This document shows positions 33,952-42,437 of a DNA stretch of 58,635 nt, piece after piece (the first letter of the stretch is position 1; each line of letters starts with the position of its first letter). This DNA is from F23-B02 sp963625655 (GTDB lineage Bacteria; Bacillota; Clostridia; Oscillospirales; Oscillospiraceae). The notes under the pieces are model-generated. The model was not told the DNA's origin, ran no database searches, and saw nothing but the letters and a program-made list of their open reading frames with translations. The translations under genes were made by a program, and so were the position numbers. Location: NCBI GenBank assembly GCA_963625655.1, contig CAVFTS010000010.1, positions 1 to 58,635 on the forward strand. Direction: 5' to 3'.

Positions 33952-35087
33952 TTTGCGGCACCTCCCGCAGCGGCTTTGTGATCCGCCTCGTATATCTTAT
34001 CCATCTCTTTGTAGTTTCCGAGCTTTCCGTTGTAGGACATTATCTGCGGCGCAACGCACTGCGGCTGCGCATTGCCCTCGACAAAGACCCAGCCCCTGTC
34101 GCTGTACGCAAGATCCCATCCGACGAAGCGCACCTCGGGCAGTACGGCGGCAAGGCTGCAGGCAAGCTCCCTCACCTCGTCCCAGTGCGGGAGCTTAAGC
34201 CCCACGAGCTGAACATTCGTGTCGGGGTGGTATATATAGCGGTGTCCGAGATAGTCTCTGCCGCAGTCGCAGACGACACCCGTCTCGAAATCGACGAGAG
34301 CGGAGATGCCGCCGCCGGACATATTGTCCGTGTGGCTGCCGCCGGAGCCCATACGCAGGAAGCACCACTGGGGATAGGTGTCGCCGGAGTCGCTGTGATA
34401 TGTGACGAGGCGCACCGTGTTGACGGAGTCGGGGTGGATCCTTGCGATCTCCTCACCCTGAACTATAAGCTCCTCAAGCACGCAGGCGCCGTTGAAGATT
34501 ATGATGGCGAAAAGATCCTCCGGGCAGTCATAATTCCTGAGGTCGTAAATCTTTATGCCTCTGCCGCCGTAGTCCTGTGCGGGCTTGTAGATAAACCTCG
34601 GGTGCTTTTCGATAAAGCTCTTGAAGCTGCCGAAGTCCGCATCCGTGTACAGGCTCACAACGTCCCTGCCGTAGAACTCGCCGAACTTGCGGTAGGTCTC
34701 GGTCTTTTGATTTAAAAAGTCCACATAGTTGCGGCTGTTGAACTTTTTGTAGTACTTATACTTGTTGCTTCTCGTGACGAAGCTGCGCCGTCCCTCGGCG
34801 GAGAGCATATTGAAGCCGTAAATAAAATATTCCTTCGGTATGGTACCGTAGCGCACACGGCTGCCGTATATTTTCAGCATGAGTACAAATCGGGCAAAGC
34901 CTTTTGTCTTGGGGCAGTGCTGATCTATCGCCTTGTTTGCCGCCTCCGTGAATTTGCTCAGTCTGAAGAAGCGCCTGTATATACCCACTCCCGCCTTATA
35001 CGTTCCCTCAAGCACGGTCCTGATTATTCCCGACTTGGGCGCAACTGCGGCAATCTTCCTTGCCAGCTTTCTTATTTTCTTTTTCAT
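33948..35087 (-). CDS. ATP-grasp enzyme, sugar-transfer-associated type (first)
   Basis: 379 residues. The basic N-terminus is followed by an ATP-grasp fold of the group found in exopolysaccharide clusters: RFIYKPAQDYGGRGIKIY with the nucleotide Lys and Gly loop, a VLEELIVQGEEIARIHPDSVNTVRLVT block, and the metal-binding FVEGNAQPQ. ATP-grasp enzymes activate carboxylates by phosphorylation and join them to amines or similar groups. A second member lies at 36467-37516 on the opposite strand. The start follows GGAGGG; it heads the leftward transcript. Confidence 0.87.
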   Translation of the reverse strand: MKKKIRKLARKIAAVAPKSGIIRTVLEGTYKAGVGIYRRFFRLSKFTEAANKAIDQHCPKTKGFARFVLMLKIYGSRVRYGTIPKEYFIYGFNMLSAEGRRSFVTRSNKYKYYKKFNSRNYVDFLNQKTETYRKFGEFYGRDVVSLYTDADFGSFKSFIEKHPRFIYKPAQDYGGRGIKIYDLRNYDCPEDLFAIIIFNGACVLEELIVQGEEIARIHPDSVNTVRLVTYHSDSGDTYPQWCFLRMGSGGSHTDNMSGGGISALVDFETGVVCDCGRDYLGHRYIYHPDTNVQLVGLKLPHWDEVRELACSLAAVLPEVRFVGWDLAYSDRGWVFVEGNAQPQCVAPQIMSYNGKLGNYKEMDKIYEADHKAAAGGAAK

Positions 35088-35161
35088 ATTGCGAAAGACC
35101 CTCCGGTTTTCGTATTCTCTGTTATCTCCAAAGCATATAATTTCTTAAAGCCTATCTGTTT

Positions 35162-35189
35162 ATTTTACACGATTCCGCATTTTTTTCAA
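35162..35189 (-). promoter_or_regulatory. Promoter of the leftward ATP-grasp/capA transcript
   Basis: On the minus strand TTGAAA (35189-35184), 16-base spacer, TAAAAT (35167-35162). Confidence 0.55.
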
Positions 35190-35262
35190 GAGCTATTTAA
35201 TTGTAGTTTCTGCGCTCTGCGCAGGAATACGCACAATTTGCCGCATTGTTCATATTTTTCTA

Positions 35263-35291
35263 TTGAAGAAACGGTAAAATGATAGTAAAAT
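35263..35291 (+). promoter_or_regulatory. Promoter of the surface-polymer operon
   Basis: TTGAAG (35263-35268), 17-base spacer, TAAAAT (35286-35291), about 50 bases before the start codon; divergent from the leftward promoter. Confidence 0.6.
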
Positions 35292-35311
35292 GACGGCAAG
35301 AATGTGATCAG

Positions 35312-35329
35312 CCCGTGTGAGTACACGGG
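35312..35329 (+). other. Leader hairpin before the glycerophosphotransferase gene
   Basis: CCCGTGT-GAGT-ACACGGG is a perfect seven-base stem with a four-base loop, seven bases upstream of the GGAG site. It could stabilise the mRNA or tune translation. Confidence 0.5.
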
Positions 35330-35343
35330 AGAAACGGAGCATT

Positions 35344-36546
35344 ATGCGAATAGCCGTTATTTTGCTGCGCTGGGTCATGAACTTCGTGTACTTCTTCATG
35401 AAGCTTCTGCCCACCGACGGCAACAAAATACTGTTTCTGAGCCGGCAGTCGGATACCCCGTCCGAGGACTTTGTGAGCCTCAGCCGGAGAATACTCGACT
35501 TTAAGCCCGATGCCAAGATCGTCATGATAACGCAGCGTGCCGACAGTAACCCCTCAAGTATGCTGCGCTTTGCGGGTGCGACCCTTAAAAGCATGCGTCA
35601 GCTTGCGACCGCAAGGGTCTGCGTTCTCGATTCCTACTGGCCCGCCGTGAGCGTGCTGAAGCACAAAAAGCAGCTCGCCGTCATTCAGATGTGGCACGCA
35701 ATGGGCAAGATCAAAAAGTCCGGCTATCAGACCCTCGGCAAGAAGTTCGGCAGAAGCCACATGATCGCCGAGGAAATGCGTATGCACCACAATTACGACG
35801 TGGTCATCGCAGGCGGCAGGGCGTTTAACCCCTTCTACTGCGCCTCCTTCGGCATCGACGAGAACATTCTCTACAACGTCGGTCTGCCGAGGATGGACGA
35901 TCTGCGTGAAAACGTCGAGCGCTCACGGGAGCTTTTCTTTGCCGCATACCCGCAGTACCGGGGCAAGAAGATAGTGCTTTATGCGCCCACCTTCCGCAAG
36001 GGCAAGGTCATCTCCGCAAACTCCATCGTCCGTGCCTTCGCTCCCCGAAAGGACACGGTGCTTGTCGTCAAGTACCACCCGAACCAGATAAAGAGCATGG
36101 AAGCGCAGATGGAGGCGGAAAAGTGCGACGAGGTGCCGACCTCGGTCGTCCTCTCCGTTGCCGACTGCGTCATAACGGACTACTCCGCCATTGCGATCGA
36201 GGCTGCGGTGCTCGATAAGCCGCTTTACTTCTACCTCTTCGACTACGAGGATTATCTGAGCCACAACGGTCTGAACGTCAATCTTCCCGACGAGCTGCCG
36301 CAGTGCGTGTACACCTCGGCAAAGGCGCTTGAAAAGGCGATACGCACCGGGCGCTACGACATCGAGGCGTATGAGGAGTTCCGGGAGAAATATCTGCCCG
36401 ACATGAGCGGCAGAGCGACGGATAAAATAGCAAATCTGATTATCGGATGCATGGAGAACGACAAGCATGATGCAATTCGCAATGTCATTTCTCAGCAGGC
36501 TGCTGTCGGCAGCACGCTGGATAGTAAGGATACTGTTCGCACCTAA
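35344..36546 (+). CDS. CDP-glycerol glycerophosphotransferase family protein
   Basis: 400 residues from the ATG at 35344, preceded by CGGAGC; the frame is open from a GTG at 35317 that lacks a ribosome site. The teichoic-acid polymerase domain (Glyphos_transf) is marked by IQMWHAMGKIKKSG, LYAPTFRKG, VVKYHPNQ and the VADCVITDYSAIAIEAA block. Relatives (TagB/TagF) add glycerol phosphate units from CDP-glycerol. The protein is short, without the extra N-terminal region of TagF. The last 80 bases overlap the next gene in another frame, so its C-terminal tail is atypical. Confidence 0.9.
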   Translation: MRIAVILLRWVMNFVYFFMKLLPTDGNKILFLSRQSDTPSEDFVSLSRRILDFKPDAKIVMITQRADSNPSSMLRFAGATLKSMRQLATARVCVLDSYWPAVSVLKHKKQLAVIQMWHAMGKIKKSGYQTLGKKFGRSHMIAEEMRMHHNYDVVIAGGRAFNPFYCASFGIDENILYNVGLPRMDDLRENVERSRELFFAAYPQYRGKKIVLYAPTFRKGKVISANSIVRAFAPRKDTVLVVKYHPNQIKSMEAQMEAEKCDEVPTSVVLSVADCVITDYSAIAIEAAVLDKPLYFYLFDYEDYLSHNGLNVNLPDELPQCVYTSAKALEKAIRTGRYDIEAYEEFREKYLPDMSGRATDKIANLIIGCMENDKHDAIRNVISQQAAVGSTLDSKDTVRT

Positions 36547-37516
36547 TCACTTCGGCGTCCCGCTGCACCTTCGCATATGGTATGCGGTATTCGGCGGGTA
36601 CATGGTGGATCAGGTCGCCCTTTACGACTTTAAGCACAACGACAAAAAGCAGTACCTCTCCGAGTTTGACTGGATCCGCTCCCGTCGGATAAACGAACCG
36701 TACAACAGCCTGCTCGACAACAAGGTCGTTTTTGCGGAGCTTGTGCGGGACTACTGCCCCACGCCGGAGCTGTACGCCGTCAAAAAAGGCAGCCGCATAA
36801 CGGGCATGGGTTCCCGTCACCTCGACTGCATGGACGACGTGTTTGCGCTTCTGCGGCGTGAGGGCGCCTTCGTCGTAAAGCCCGTTCGAGAGGGCAAGGG
36901 CGGCGGCGTTCACATCGTAAAGTACAACGACGGCGTTATCACCGACGACGGCAGGGAGTGTACGCCCGAAGAGCTGAGATGCACGCTCGAAAAGCCCCAC
37001 GACTGGTTTATCTGTGCTCTTGCGCATCAGGCGGACTACCTAAACGAGATATACGCCGAGTCCGCAAACACCATACGCATGATCGTTCTGCGTGACACGC
37101 CGGAGCGTGAGTTTGAGCTTGCCTTTGCCGTGCAGCGCATCGGCGCAGGCTGGACCGGCTCCGTAGACAACGGCTCCAAGGGCGGTCTTATCGCAAACGT
37201 CAACATCGCAACGGGCGAGCTGAGCGAGGCTCGTACGCTGCATAATCTCATGGTCTACAACGTCCACCCCGACAGCGGTCACCCGATAAAGGGCGTGGTC
37301 ATCCCCAATTGGGAGAGCATCAAAAAGGGTGTGCTTGAGGCATCGTCGCACTTCCCGTACCTCGACATCATCGCATGGGACATCCTCCCAACTCCCGACG
37401 GCTTTACCATCATCGAAGGAAACTCATCGTCCGGCGTCAACATCATCCAGCTTTGGGGTCCGCAGCGCTACGGCAGGCTGGGTCAGTTCTACCGTGACCA
37501 CGGTATAATCAAATGA
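36467..37516 (+). CDS. ATP-grasp enzyme, sugar-transfer-associated type (second)
   Basis: 349 residues. Visible parts of the fold are AFVVKPVREGKGGGVHIV (nucleotide Lys and Gly-rich loop), IYAESANTIRMIVLRD and the end motif FTIIEGNSSSGVNIIQLWG with metal-binding Glu and Asn. It resembles the protein at 33948-35087 in plan but is divergent in sequence. GGAG lies 11 bases before the ATG, inside the upstream gene, which it overlaps by 80 bases. The pair of ATP-grasp genes around a glycerophosphotransferase suggests that a carboxyl-containing unit is joined to the polymer; the substrate is unknown. Confidence 0.87.
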   Translation: MMQFAMSFLSRLLSAARWIVRILFAPNHFGVPLHLRIWYAVFGGYMVDQVALYDFKHNDKKQYLSEFDWIRSRRINEPYNSLLDNKVVFAELVRDYCPTPELYAVKKGSRITGMGSRHLDCMDDVFALLRREGAFVVKPVREGKGGGVHIVKYNDGVITDDGRECTPEELRCTLEKPHDWFICALAHQADYLNEIYAESANTIRMIVLRDTPEREFELAFAVQRIGAGWTGSVDNGSKGGLIANVNIATGELSEARTLHNLMVYNVHPDSGHPIKGVVIPNWESIKKGVLEASSHFPYLDIIAWDILPTPDGFTIIEGNSSSGVNIIQLWGPQRYGRLGQFYRDHGIIK

Positions 37517-37517
37517 T

Positions 37518-38129
37518 ATGGAATATATAATCATGGCGGACGGCAAGGGCAGCCGTTGGAACCGCTACCTAAACCGCACGAAGCACGAGATAAGCTTCGA
37601 CGGTGAAACGCTCATCGAGCGCACCGTGCGCCTCATACGGGAAAACGCACCCTCGGCGCTCATCACCGTGACCTCGCACAAGCCCGACCTTAAAACGGCG
37701 GGCGCACGGCGCTATGAGCCGAAAAACAACGTGCTTGAAATAGACCGCTTCACGGCGGAGCTTATAGGCGACAGCGTCTGCTTTCTCTACGGCGACGTGC
37801 TGTACTCCGAAGCGGCAATACGGCGCATATGCGGCGACAAGGGGGGCGAGCCTCTCATGTTCTTCGGAAACGAAAAAAGCATATGTGCGGTCTTGGTGCG
37901 TTCGGGTGAGGTGTTCAGGCGCTGCTTTGACGCCGTGCGTCGGATGTATCTTAACGGCGAGATCACCGAGTGCAAGGGCTGGCAGATATACAGATTCTAC
38001 GTCGGACTTCCGCTTGACAGCCGTGAGATAGGCGAAAGCTTCGTCACGGTGCCGGACGGCACACGGGACTTCAATTCCCCCGAGGACTACGAGGGCTACC
38101 TTGCGGAAAAAAATAATATGGAAAAATAA
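37518..38129 (+). CDS. Small nucleotidyltransferase (NTP-transferase fold)
   Basis: 203 residues. The start MADGKGSRWNRYLNRTKH is a variant of the LAAGxGxR nucleotide loop, followed by IERTVRLIRENAP and a FLYGDVLYS segment like the Mg-binding GD motif. Such enzymes activate a phosphorylated sugar or alcohol to its CDP, UDP or GDP form. Here it may supply the activated donor for the glycerophosphotransferase-like enzyme, but the specificity cannot be read and it is not a clear TagD. It follows the ATP-grasp stop by one base. Confidence 0.75.
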   Translation: MEYIIMADGKGSRWNRYLNRTKHEISFDGETLIERTVRLIRENAPSALITVTSHKPDLKTAGARRYEPKNNVLEIDRFTAELIGDSVCFLYGDVLYSEAAIRRICGDKGGEPLMFFGNEKSICAVLVRSGEVFRRCFDAVRRMYLNGEITECKGWQIYRFYVGLPLDSREIGESFVTVPDGTRDFNSPEDYEGYLAEKNNMEK

Positions 38130-38137
38130 TATACACT

Positions 38138-38163
38138 ATGCTATAATGTTCTCATTATAGCAT
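38138..38163. other. Perfect AT-rich palindrome between nucleotidyltransferase and ABC permease genes
   Basis: ATGCTATAATG-TTCT-CATTATAGCAT, with an 11-base perfect stem, followed by TTTTCTTTTCT. It reads as a weak terminator or attenuator; the TATAAT inside both arms could also serve as mirror-image -10 elements. It divides the operon before the exporter genes. Confidence 0.65.
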
Positions 38164-38185
38164 TTTCTTTTCTAAGGAGTTTCCT

Positions 38186-38953
38186 ATGACCTTTAACGGG
38201 AAAAACCGCAGCTTCCTTTTGCGGGAGCTTATTCGGCGTGACTTTATCAAGAAATACAAGCGCACCACCTTCGGCATACTGTGGAGCGCGCTTTCTCCGC
38301 TGTTTCTGCTGCTTATTATGGACCTCGTGTTCGGCACCTTCTTCGGCAGAAACATGTCGCACTACACGATATACCTTTTCTCCGGACTCCTGCTGTATAA
38401 CTACTTTTCAAGCTCGACCAAGGGTGCGCTCTCGGTACTGTACTCCAACGCATCCATCTACACCAAGGTGCCGGTTCCGAAGATATACTTCATCCTCTCG
38501 CACAGCACGGCACAGTTTATCAACTTTCTCGTTTCGCTGGCGGTCTACTTCGTGTTCGTTTCGGTGGACGGGATAAGCTTTAAGCCGAGCTTCTTCTCCC
38601 TCATCTACCCGACCCTGTGCCTGTACCTGATTAACCTCGGCATCGGCATTTTCCTTTCGACCGTGTACATCTTTTTCAGAGACATAAACTACCTTTGGCC
38701 GCTTCTGTGCCGTGTCATCATGTACGCCTCGGCGATATTCTACGACGTATCCATCCTGCCGAACATCATGCGCAGGCTCTTAAAGTGCAACCCCCTGTAT
38801 ATGTGCATAGATTACTTCCGCCAGGTCGTCATCCACAACTCCGTACCCACGCTGTCGTATAATCTCATGCTCTGCGCAATGACGGTGTTCTGCCTGCTCG
38901 TCGGAGGCTGTACCTATCGCATCTGTCGGGATAAGATCCCGCTCTACGTCTGA
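38186..38953 (+). CDS. ABC-2 type polysaccharide/teichoic acid export permease (TagG-like)
   Basis: 255 residues with six predicted membrane helices. The N-terminus has the RDFIKKYKRTTFGILWSAL amphipathic element typical of TagG/Wzm permeases, where the chain crosses from the cytosolic gate helix into TM1. It exports a lipid-linked polymer with the ATPase encoded 11 bases downstream. AAGGAG precedes the ATG. Confidence 0.92.
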   Translation: MTFNGKNRSFLLRELIRRDFIKKYKRTTFGILWSALSPLFLLLIMDLVFGTFFGRNMSHYTIYLFSGLLLYNYFSSSTKGALSVLYSNASIYTKVPVPKIYFILSHSTAQFINFLVSLAVYFVFVSVDGISFKPSFFSLIYPTLCLYLINLGIGIFLSTVYIFFRDINYLWPLLCRVIMYASAIFYDVSILPNIMRRLLKCNPLYMCIDYFRQVVIHNSVPTLSYNLMLCAMTVFCLLVGGCTYRICRDKIPLYV

Positions 38954-38964
38954 GGAGGTGCAGC

Positions 38965-40416
38965 ATGGACAGCAACAAGGCTCTTATTTTGGACGGCGTT
39001 TCCGTCCGCTACCGCAAGTCCGACTCCCGCTCCGCCGCCTCGATAATAAAACGGCTGTTTAAGCGTGAGGAGCGCTCCAACACCTTCTGGGCGCTTAAGC
39101 GCATTTCCTTTGAGCTTGAGAAGGGCGATATGCTCGGCGTCATCGGCAAGAACGGCGCCGGTAAATCCACACTTATGAAAACCATCTCCGGCACCCTTGC
39201 CCCCGCCGCCGGAGAGATACATAAAAACGGCACTCTCTGCGCCCTGCTTGAGCTGAGCGCAGGCTTCGACAAGGAGATGACCGTTAAGGAAAACGTTTAC
39301 CTTCGAGGTGCGCTGCTCGGCTACTCAAAGGAATTTATCGACTTGAAGTACGACGAGATAATCGACTTCGCTGATATGCGTGATTTTGAGGATAACCCCT
39401 TCCGCACCCTGTCCTCCGGCATGAAATCGAGGATAGCCTTTGCGATAGCGAGCCTCGTCGAGCCTGACATCATCATTTTGGACGAGGTCTTTGCGGTCGG
39501 CGACGGCGACTTCAAAAAGAAAAGCCGTGAGCACATGCAGAAGATCCTGTCCGACGGCAAGACGACAGGGCTAATGGTGTCCCACTCCCTCGGCAGCGTC
39601 AGGCGTCAGTGCAACAAGGTGCTGTGGCTTGACAAGGGACGCATGGTGATGTTCGGCGACCCGAACACGGTGTGCGACGCATACGAGAAATATCTTGAGG
39701 ACGGCGTTCTGCCGCAGACCGAGTCCATCAAGGCCGCAAAGAAGATGCCGCCCATAAAGCCCAAGCACAGCAAGGGCAAGGTAATAGCGGAGATCATGCT
39801 GTTCGTCTCGCTCCTGTCGGTCGCCGCCGTCGGCGGATTCATTTGGGCGCAGTACGATCTGTTCAAGGCATACAACATCTCGCACTCCCACTCCGCCGAG
39901 GAGATACTCGGCTATGCCGATAACTATCACACCTTTATTTACGACGCTCTCGGTACCGACCCCGAAAAGTGGGATTACAGCATATTTAAAGACAGCACGC
40001 AGGCGGTGCTTGACGGCGATCTGAGCTACTACGAGGTCGCAAAGACGGTCGTTCAGAAGGCAGGTGTCGATCCCGATTCCGAGAACTACCGACTGAGCAT
40101 AGCCGCCGCCGAGATCGAGGCGATAAAGCACGTTCAGATGGCTCGTCTCGACGGGCTGGTCGTCGAAATGCGTGAGGGCTTTGAAAGTGAGCCGGAGGGC
40201 GCATACCGCAGTCTGCTCGTGTATTCGTACACAAACTACGACCGCTTCTACGATCTTGAGGCGGAGTGCGACGAGGAGGTCACGGAGGTCATCGAGGAGA
40301 TCCGTGAGATCCTGCGTGAGCAGGGTCAGTCCGAGGCGCTTGCCGATCAGGTGTGGAGCTACTACACCTCCGAGAAGGTCTATCTCGAAGCCTACTACTG
40401 CATCCAGCTCAGATAA
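38965..40416 (+). CDS. TagH-like ABC ATPase with membrane helix and extracytoplasmic tail
   Basis: 483 residues. Residues 1-250 are the ATPase: Walker A GKNGAGKST (61-69), signature LSSGMKSR (149-155), Walker B IILDE (170-174) and H-loop His207. The Ser-Ser-Gly-Met signature is usual for polysaccharide exporters. After a basic linker comes one membrane helix (about 273-294) and roughly 190 residues outside, acidic and helical (ECDEEVTEVIEEIREIL). Bacillus TagH has the same order (ATPase, helix, extracellular domain), but its outer part is SH3-like and this one is not obviously so. Pairs with the permease upstream; strong terminator follows. Confidence 0.9.
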   Translation: MDSNKALILDGVSVRYRKSDSRSAASIIKRLFKREERSNTFWALKRISFELEKGDMLGVIGKNGAGKSTLMKTISGTLAPAAGEIHKNGTLCALLELSAGFDKEMTVKENVYLRGALLGYSKEFIDLKYDEIIDFADMRDFEDNPFRTLSSGMKSRIAFAIASLVEPDIIILDEVFAVGDGDFKKKSREHMQKILSDGKTTGLMVSHSLGSVRRQCNKVLWLDKGRMVMFGDPNTVCDAYEKYLEDGVLPQTESIKAAKKMPPIKPKHSKGKVIAEIMLFVSLLSVAAVGGFIWAQYDLFKAYNISHSHSAEEILGYADNYHTFIYDALGTDPEKWDYSIFKDSTQAVLDGDLSYYEVAKTVVQKAGVDPDSENYRLSIAAAEIEAIKHVQMARLDGLVVEMREGFESEPEGAYRSLLVYSYTNYDRFYDLEAECDEEVTEVIEEIREILREQGQSEALADQVWSYYTSEKVYLEAYYCIQLR

Positions 40417-40421
40417 TACGC

Positions 40422-40469
40422 AGCGAAAAACCGAGGAAAGCAAGGTCTTGCTTTCCTCGGTTTTTCGCT
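40422..40469. terminator. Very strong bidirectional terminator after the exporter genes
   Basis: A 23-base perfect stem beginning AGCGAAAAACCGAGGAAAGC at 40422 and closing at 40469, with A and T runs built into the stem for both directions. Confidence 0.96.
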
Positions 40470-40474
40470 GTCTG

Positions 40475-41680
40475 TTAATCTTCGCTCACGGTGTGGGCCA
40501 GGAGATAGTTCACGAGCATTTTGCTGTACTCCGGCTGAACGTGGATACCGTCCACCGCAGCGTCGGGCGCAAGCTTGCCGTCGGGTGCGAGCAGGTCAAA
40601 GTCGTCGATGTAGTACACCTGCTTCTGTGCGCACATCTCCAGTATGCGGGAGTTAAAGAGCTTCACGTTATCGTTCGTGAGCCAGCTTCCGCTGTTCAGC
40701 GCCTTGTCTCCGAGAGGCATGATGCCGATGACGTATATCTGCGCTTCGGGGTGCGCCTCACGCACGAGGTCGATGAGCGCCGAGTAGCCGTCGATAAATG
40801 CGCTTATACTGCTCCAGCCCAACTCGTTCACGCCGAGCATTATGTAGCACTTCGAGAAGCTGCCGCCGGAACGTATGGCATCGGCAATGGTCATATCGAC
40901 GCCGTTATACTTTATGGTAGCGGTATAGATCTTGTTCACGGTGAGGCTCACCGCAGAAAGGTCTGCGCCGTAGCTGAACCAGCCGTTCATCGTCGCAAAA
41001 TCCATGATGCTCTTCATTCTCGAATCGCCGATGAACATGGCGTCGGAAAACCAGCTCGCATCTACCGCTTCGCTTTCCGGCACGGGCTTTGTGTAGTCGT
41101 AGCTCAAGACGGGGTTTTTCTCCGCCTCGTCATACGCTGCGGCAAGCGTCTCCGCATCCTCCGCTCTCGACATGAGGCTGTCAATGCTGTCGCACAGGGA
41201 CTCTGCGTTTTCGTCGACCGCCATGACGGCGTAGCCGCCCTTGTCGTATATGCGTGCGTTATTTAAAAGCTCGACGTTTTCGGGGAAGTAGTTGGCATCG
41301 CTCTGTATTCTGCCGTCACGGTGCTGCTCAAGCGCCGAGATGAGCTTCTTCATCGAGTCTGCGTCCTTGGGAACAAGCACGATAATCTCGTTTGCGGCGG
41401 TATCCTCGGAGAGCGCCATAGCGCCGTCGTAAAGCTCGGCGGGGTCAATGCCGAGGTACGACTTCACCATTGCGTCGAAATCCGTGTCCTCCTTGCCGAC
41501 GAGCCTTGTCGCCGACTTTTCCCCGCTCTCCTGCTGAGCTGCTGCGATAAGCGTTCTTGCGCCGACCTCCGGGTACTCGGTCTTGTCCTCGTTTTTGCCG
41601 TTATCATTATTGCCGCCGCAGGCACACAGTGCAAACACCGTCGCAAGCGCAAGCAGCAGGCAAAGTATTCTCTTCATCAT
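40475..41680 (-). CDS. Lipoprotein: DUF4358-like region plus SGNH/GDSL hydrolase
   Basis: 401 residues from the ATG at 41680. This start is fixed because the longer frame's ATG at 41710 would lie at or upstream of the transcription start given by the promoter at 41713-41740, and AAGGCGG precedes 41680. A lipoprotein signal ends in ALCACGG. Residues about 40-165 look like DUF4358. The rest is an SGNH hydrolase: AMFIGDSRM with the nucleophile Ser, IMLGVNELG with the Asn block, and DGIHVQPEY with Asp and His. It probably removes or transfers acyl groups on a surface polymer. Single-gene transcript. Confidence 0.85.
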   Translation of the reverse strand: MMKRILCLLLALATVFALCACGGNNDNGKNEDKTEYPEVGARTLIAAAQQESGEKSATRLVGKEDTDFDAMVKSYLGIDPAELYDGAMALSEDTAANEIIVLVPKDADSMKKLISALEQHRDGRIQSDANYFPENVELLNNARIYDKGGYAVMAVDENAESLCDSIDSLMSRAEDAETLAAAYDEAEKNPVLSYDYTKPVPESEAVDASWFSDAMFIGDSRMKSIMDFATMNGWFSYGADLSAVSLTVNKIYTATIKYNGVDMTIADAIRSGGSFSKCYIMLGVNELGWSSISAFIDGYSALIDLVREAHPEAQIYVIGIMPLGDKALNSGSWLTNDNVKLFNSRILEMCAQKQVYYIDDFDLLAPDGKLAPDAAVDGIHVQPEYSKMLVNYLLAHTVSED

Positions 41681-41712
41681 TGCTTTATCCGCCTTCTTTG
41701 TCAGGTACATTT

Positions 41713-41740
41713 ATTATACAACAAAATTTTATTCGGTCAA
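41713..41740 (-). promoter_or_regulatory. Promoter of the SGNH lipoprotein gene
   Basis: Minus strand TTGACC (41740-41735), 16-base spacer, TATAAT (41718-41713); transcription should start near 41706. Confidence 0.75.
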
Positions 41741-41803
41741 CATAATACCGGAAAATATCCCGACGATTATCTGCTGAAATTTCACTCCTCAATTTGTGCA
41801 ACA

Positions 41804-42316
41804 TTATGTCACGATGCCGTACTCCCTCTCAAGCTGCTCATACAGCGCATCCCGATTTTCCGGCGTTATGATGTAGAGCTCGCAGTCGGGGTGCCGCCGC
41901 ACCGCACGGAGGAAGTCGGTGTTCTGCGCTTTGACCGAGGCAAGCACATCGTAGCGCCCCGAAAGTATTCGCATGACCGCCGCAGTGAAGCGGGGCGAGG
42001 CGCTCTCCAGCGTTCCCAGCTCGTCCAACAGCACGAGGCTGCCTTCGGGGATGCCCTCAAGATAGTCGGCGCCGGGGCTGTCCATAAGCTCCGGATGTCC
42101 GGTGTAGCGCCCGTTTGCGTCAATCTCGATTATAACGCAGCCGGAGCGGAAGTCCGTCTCGGCTGCGGGGATCAGATACACCCTCGAAACACCGTCGGGG
42201 TCCGGCGGCATACGCCTTGTCTTAAAGCCGTACACGGGCCGCTTCATATCGTTCGTAAGGCGGCGGATGAGCGTGCTTTTGCCCGCATGAACGTCGCCGC
42301 AAATAAGAATTTTCAT
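41804..42316 (-). CDS. P-loop NTPase (THEP1/DUF265-like)
   Basis: 170 residues from the ATG at 42316, behind AGGAGCGG; the open frame to 42379 lacks a ribosome site. The Walker A is GDVHAGKST and Walker B reads LVLLDELGTLE, and a Lys-Ala-Gln-Asn segment is near the C-terminus. This matches the nucleoside-triphosphatase family THEP1, monomeric enzymes of uncertain biological role, often close to molybdenum- or folate-linked genes. It is divergent from a cyclodeaminase-like gene. Confidence 0.82.
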   Translation of the reverse strand: MKILICGDVHAGKSTLIRRLTNDMKRPVYGFKTRRMPPDPDGVSRVYLIPAAETDFRSGCVIIEIDANGRYTGHPELMDSPGADYLEGIPEGSLVLLDELGTLESASPRFTAAVMRILSGRYDVLASVKAQNTDFLRAVRRHPDCELYIITPENRDALYEQLEREYGIVT

Positions 42317-42343
42317 TTTTTGCCGCTCCTGTCGCATCAACAC

Positions 42344-42372
42344 TTGAATATGGTTTGCGAATGTTGTAAAAT
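42344..42372 (+). promoter_or_regulatory. Promoter of the cyclodeaminase-like gene
   Basis: TTGAAT (42344-42349), 17-base spacer, TAAAAT (42367-42372), 65 bases before the start codon. Confidence 0.55.
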
Positions 42373-42437
42373 AATTCACAAGGAAATTATAAAATCATAT
42401 GTGCTCCGTGTCAACCGGAGCTGAAAGGACGTAACCC

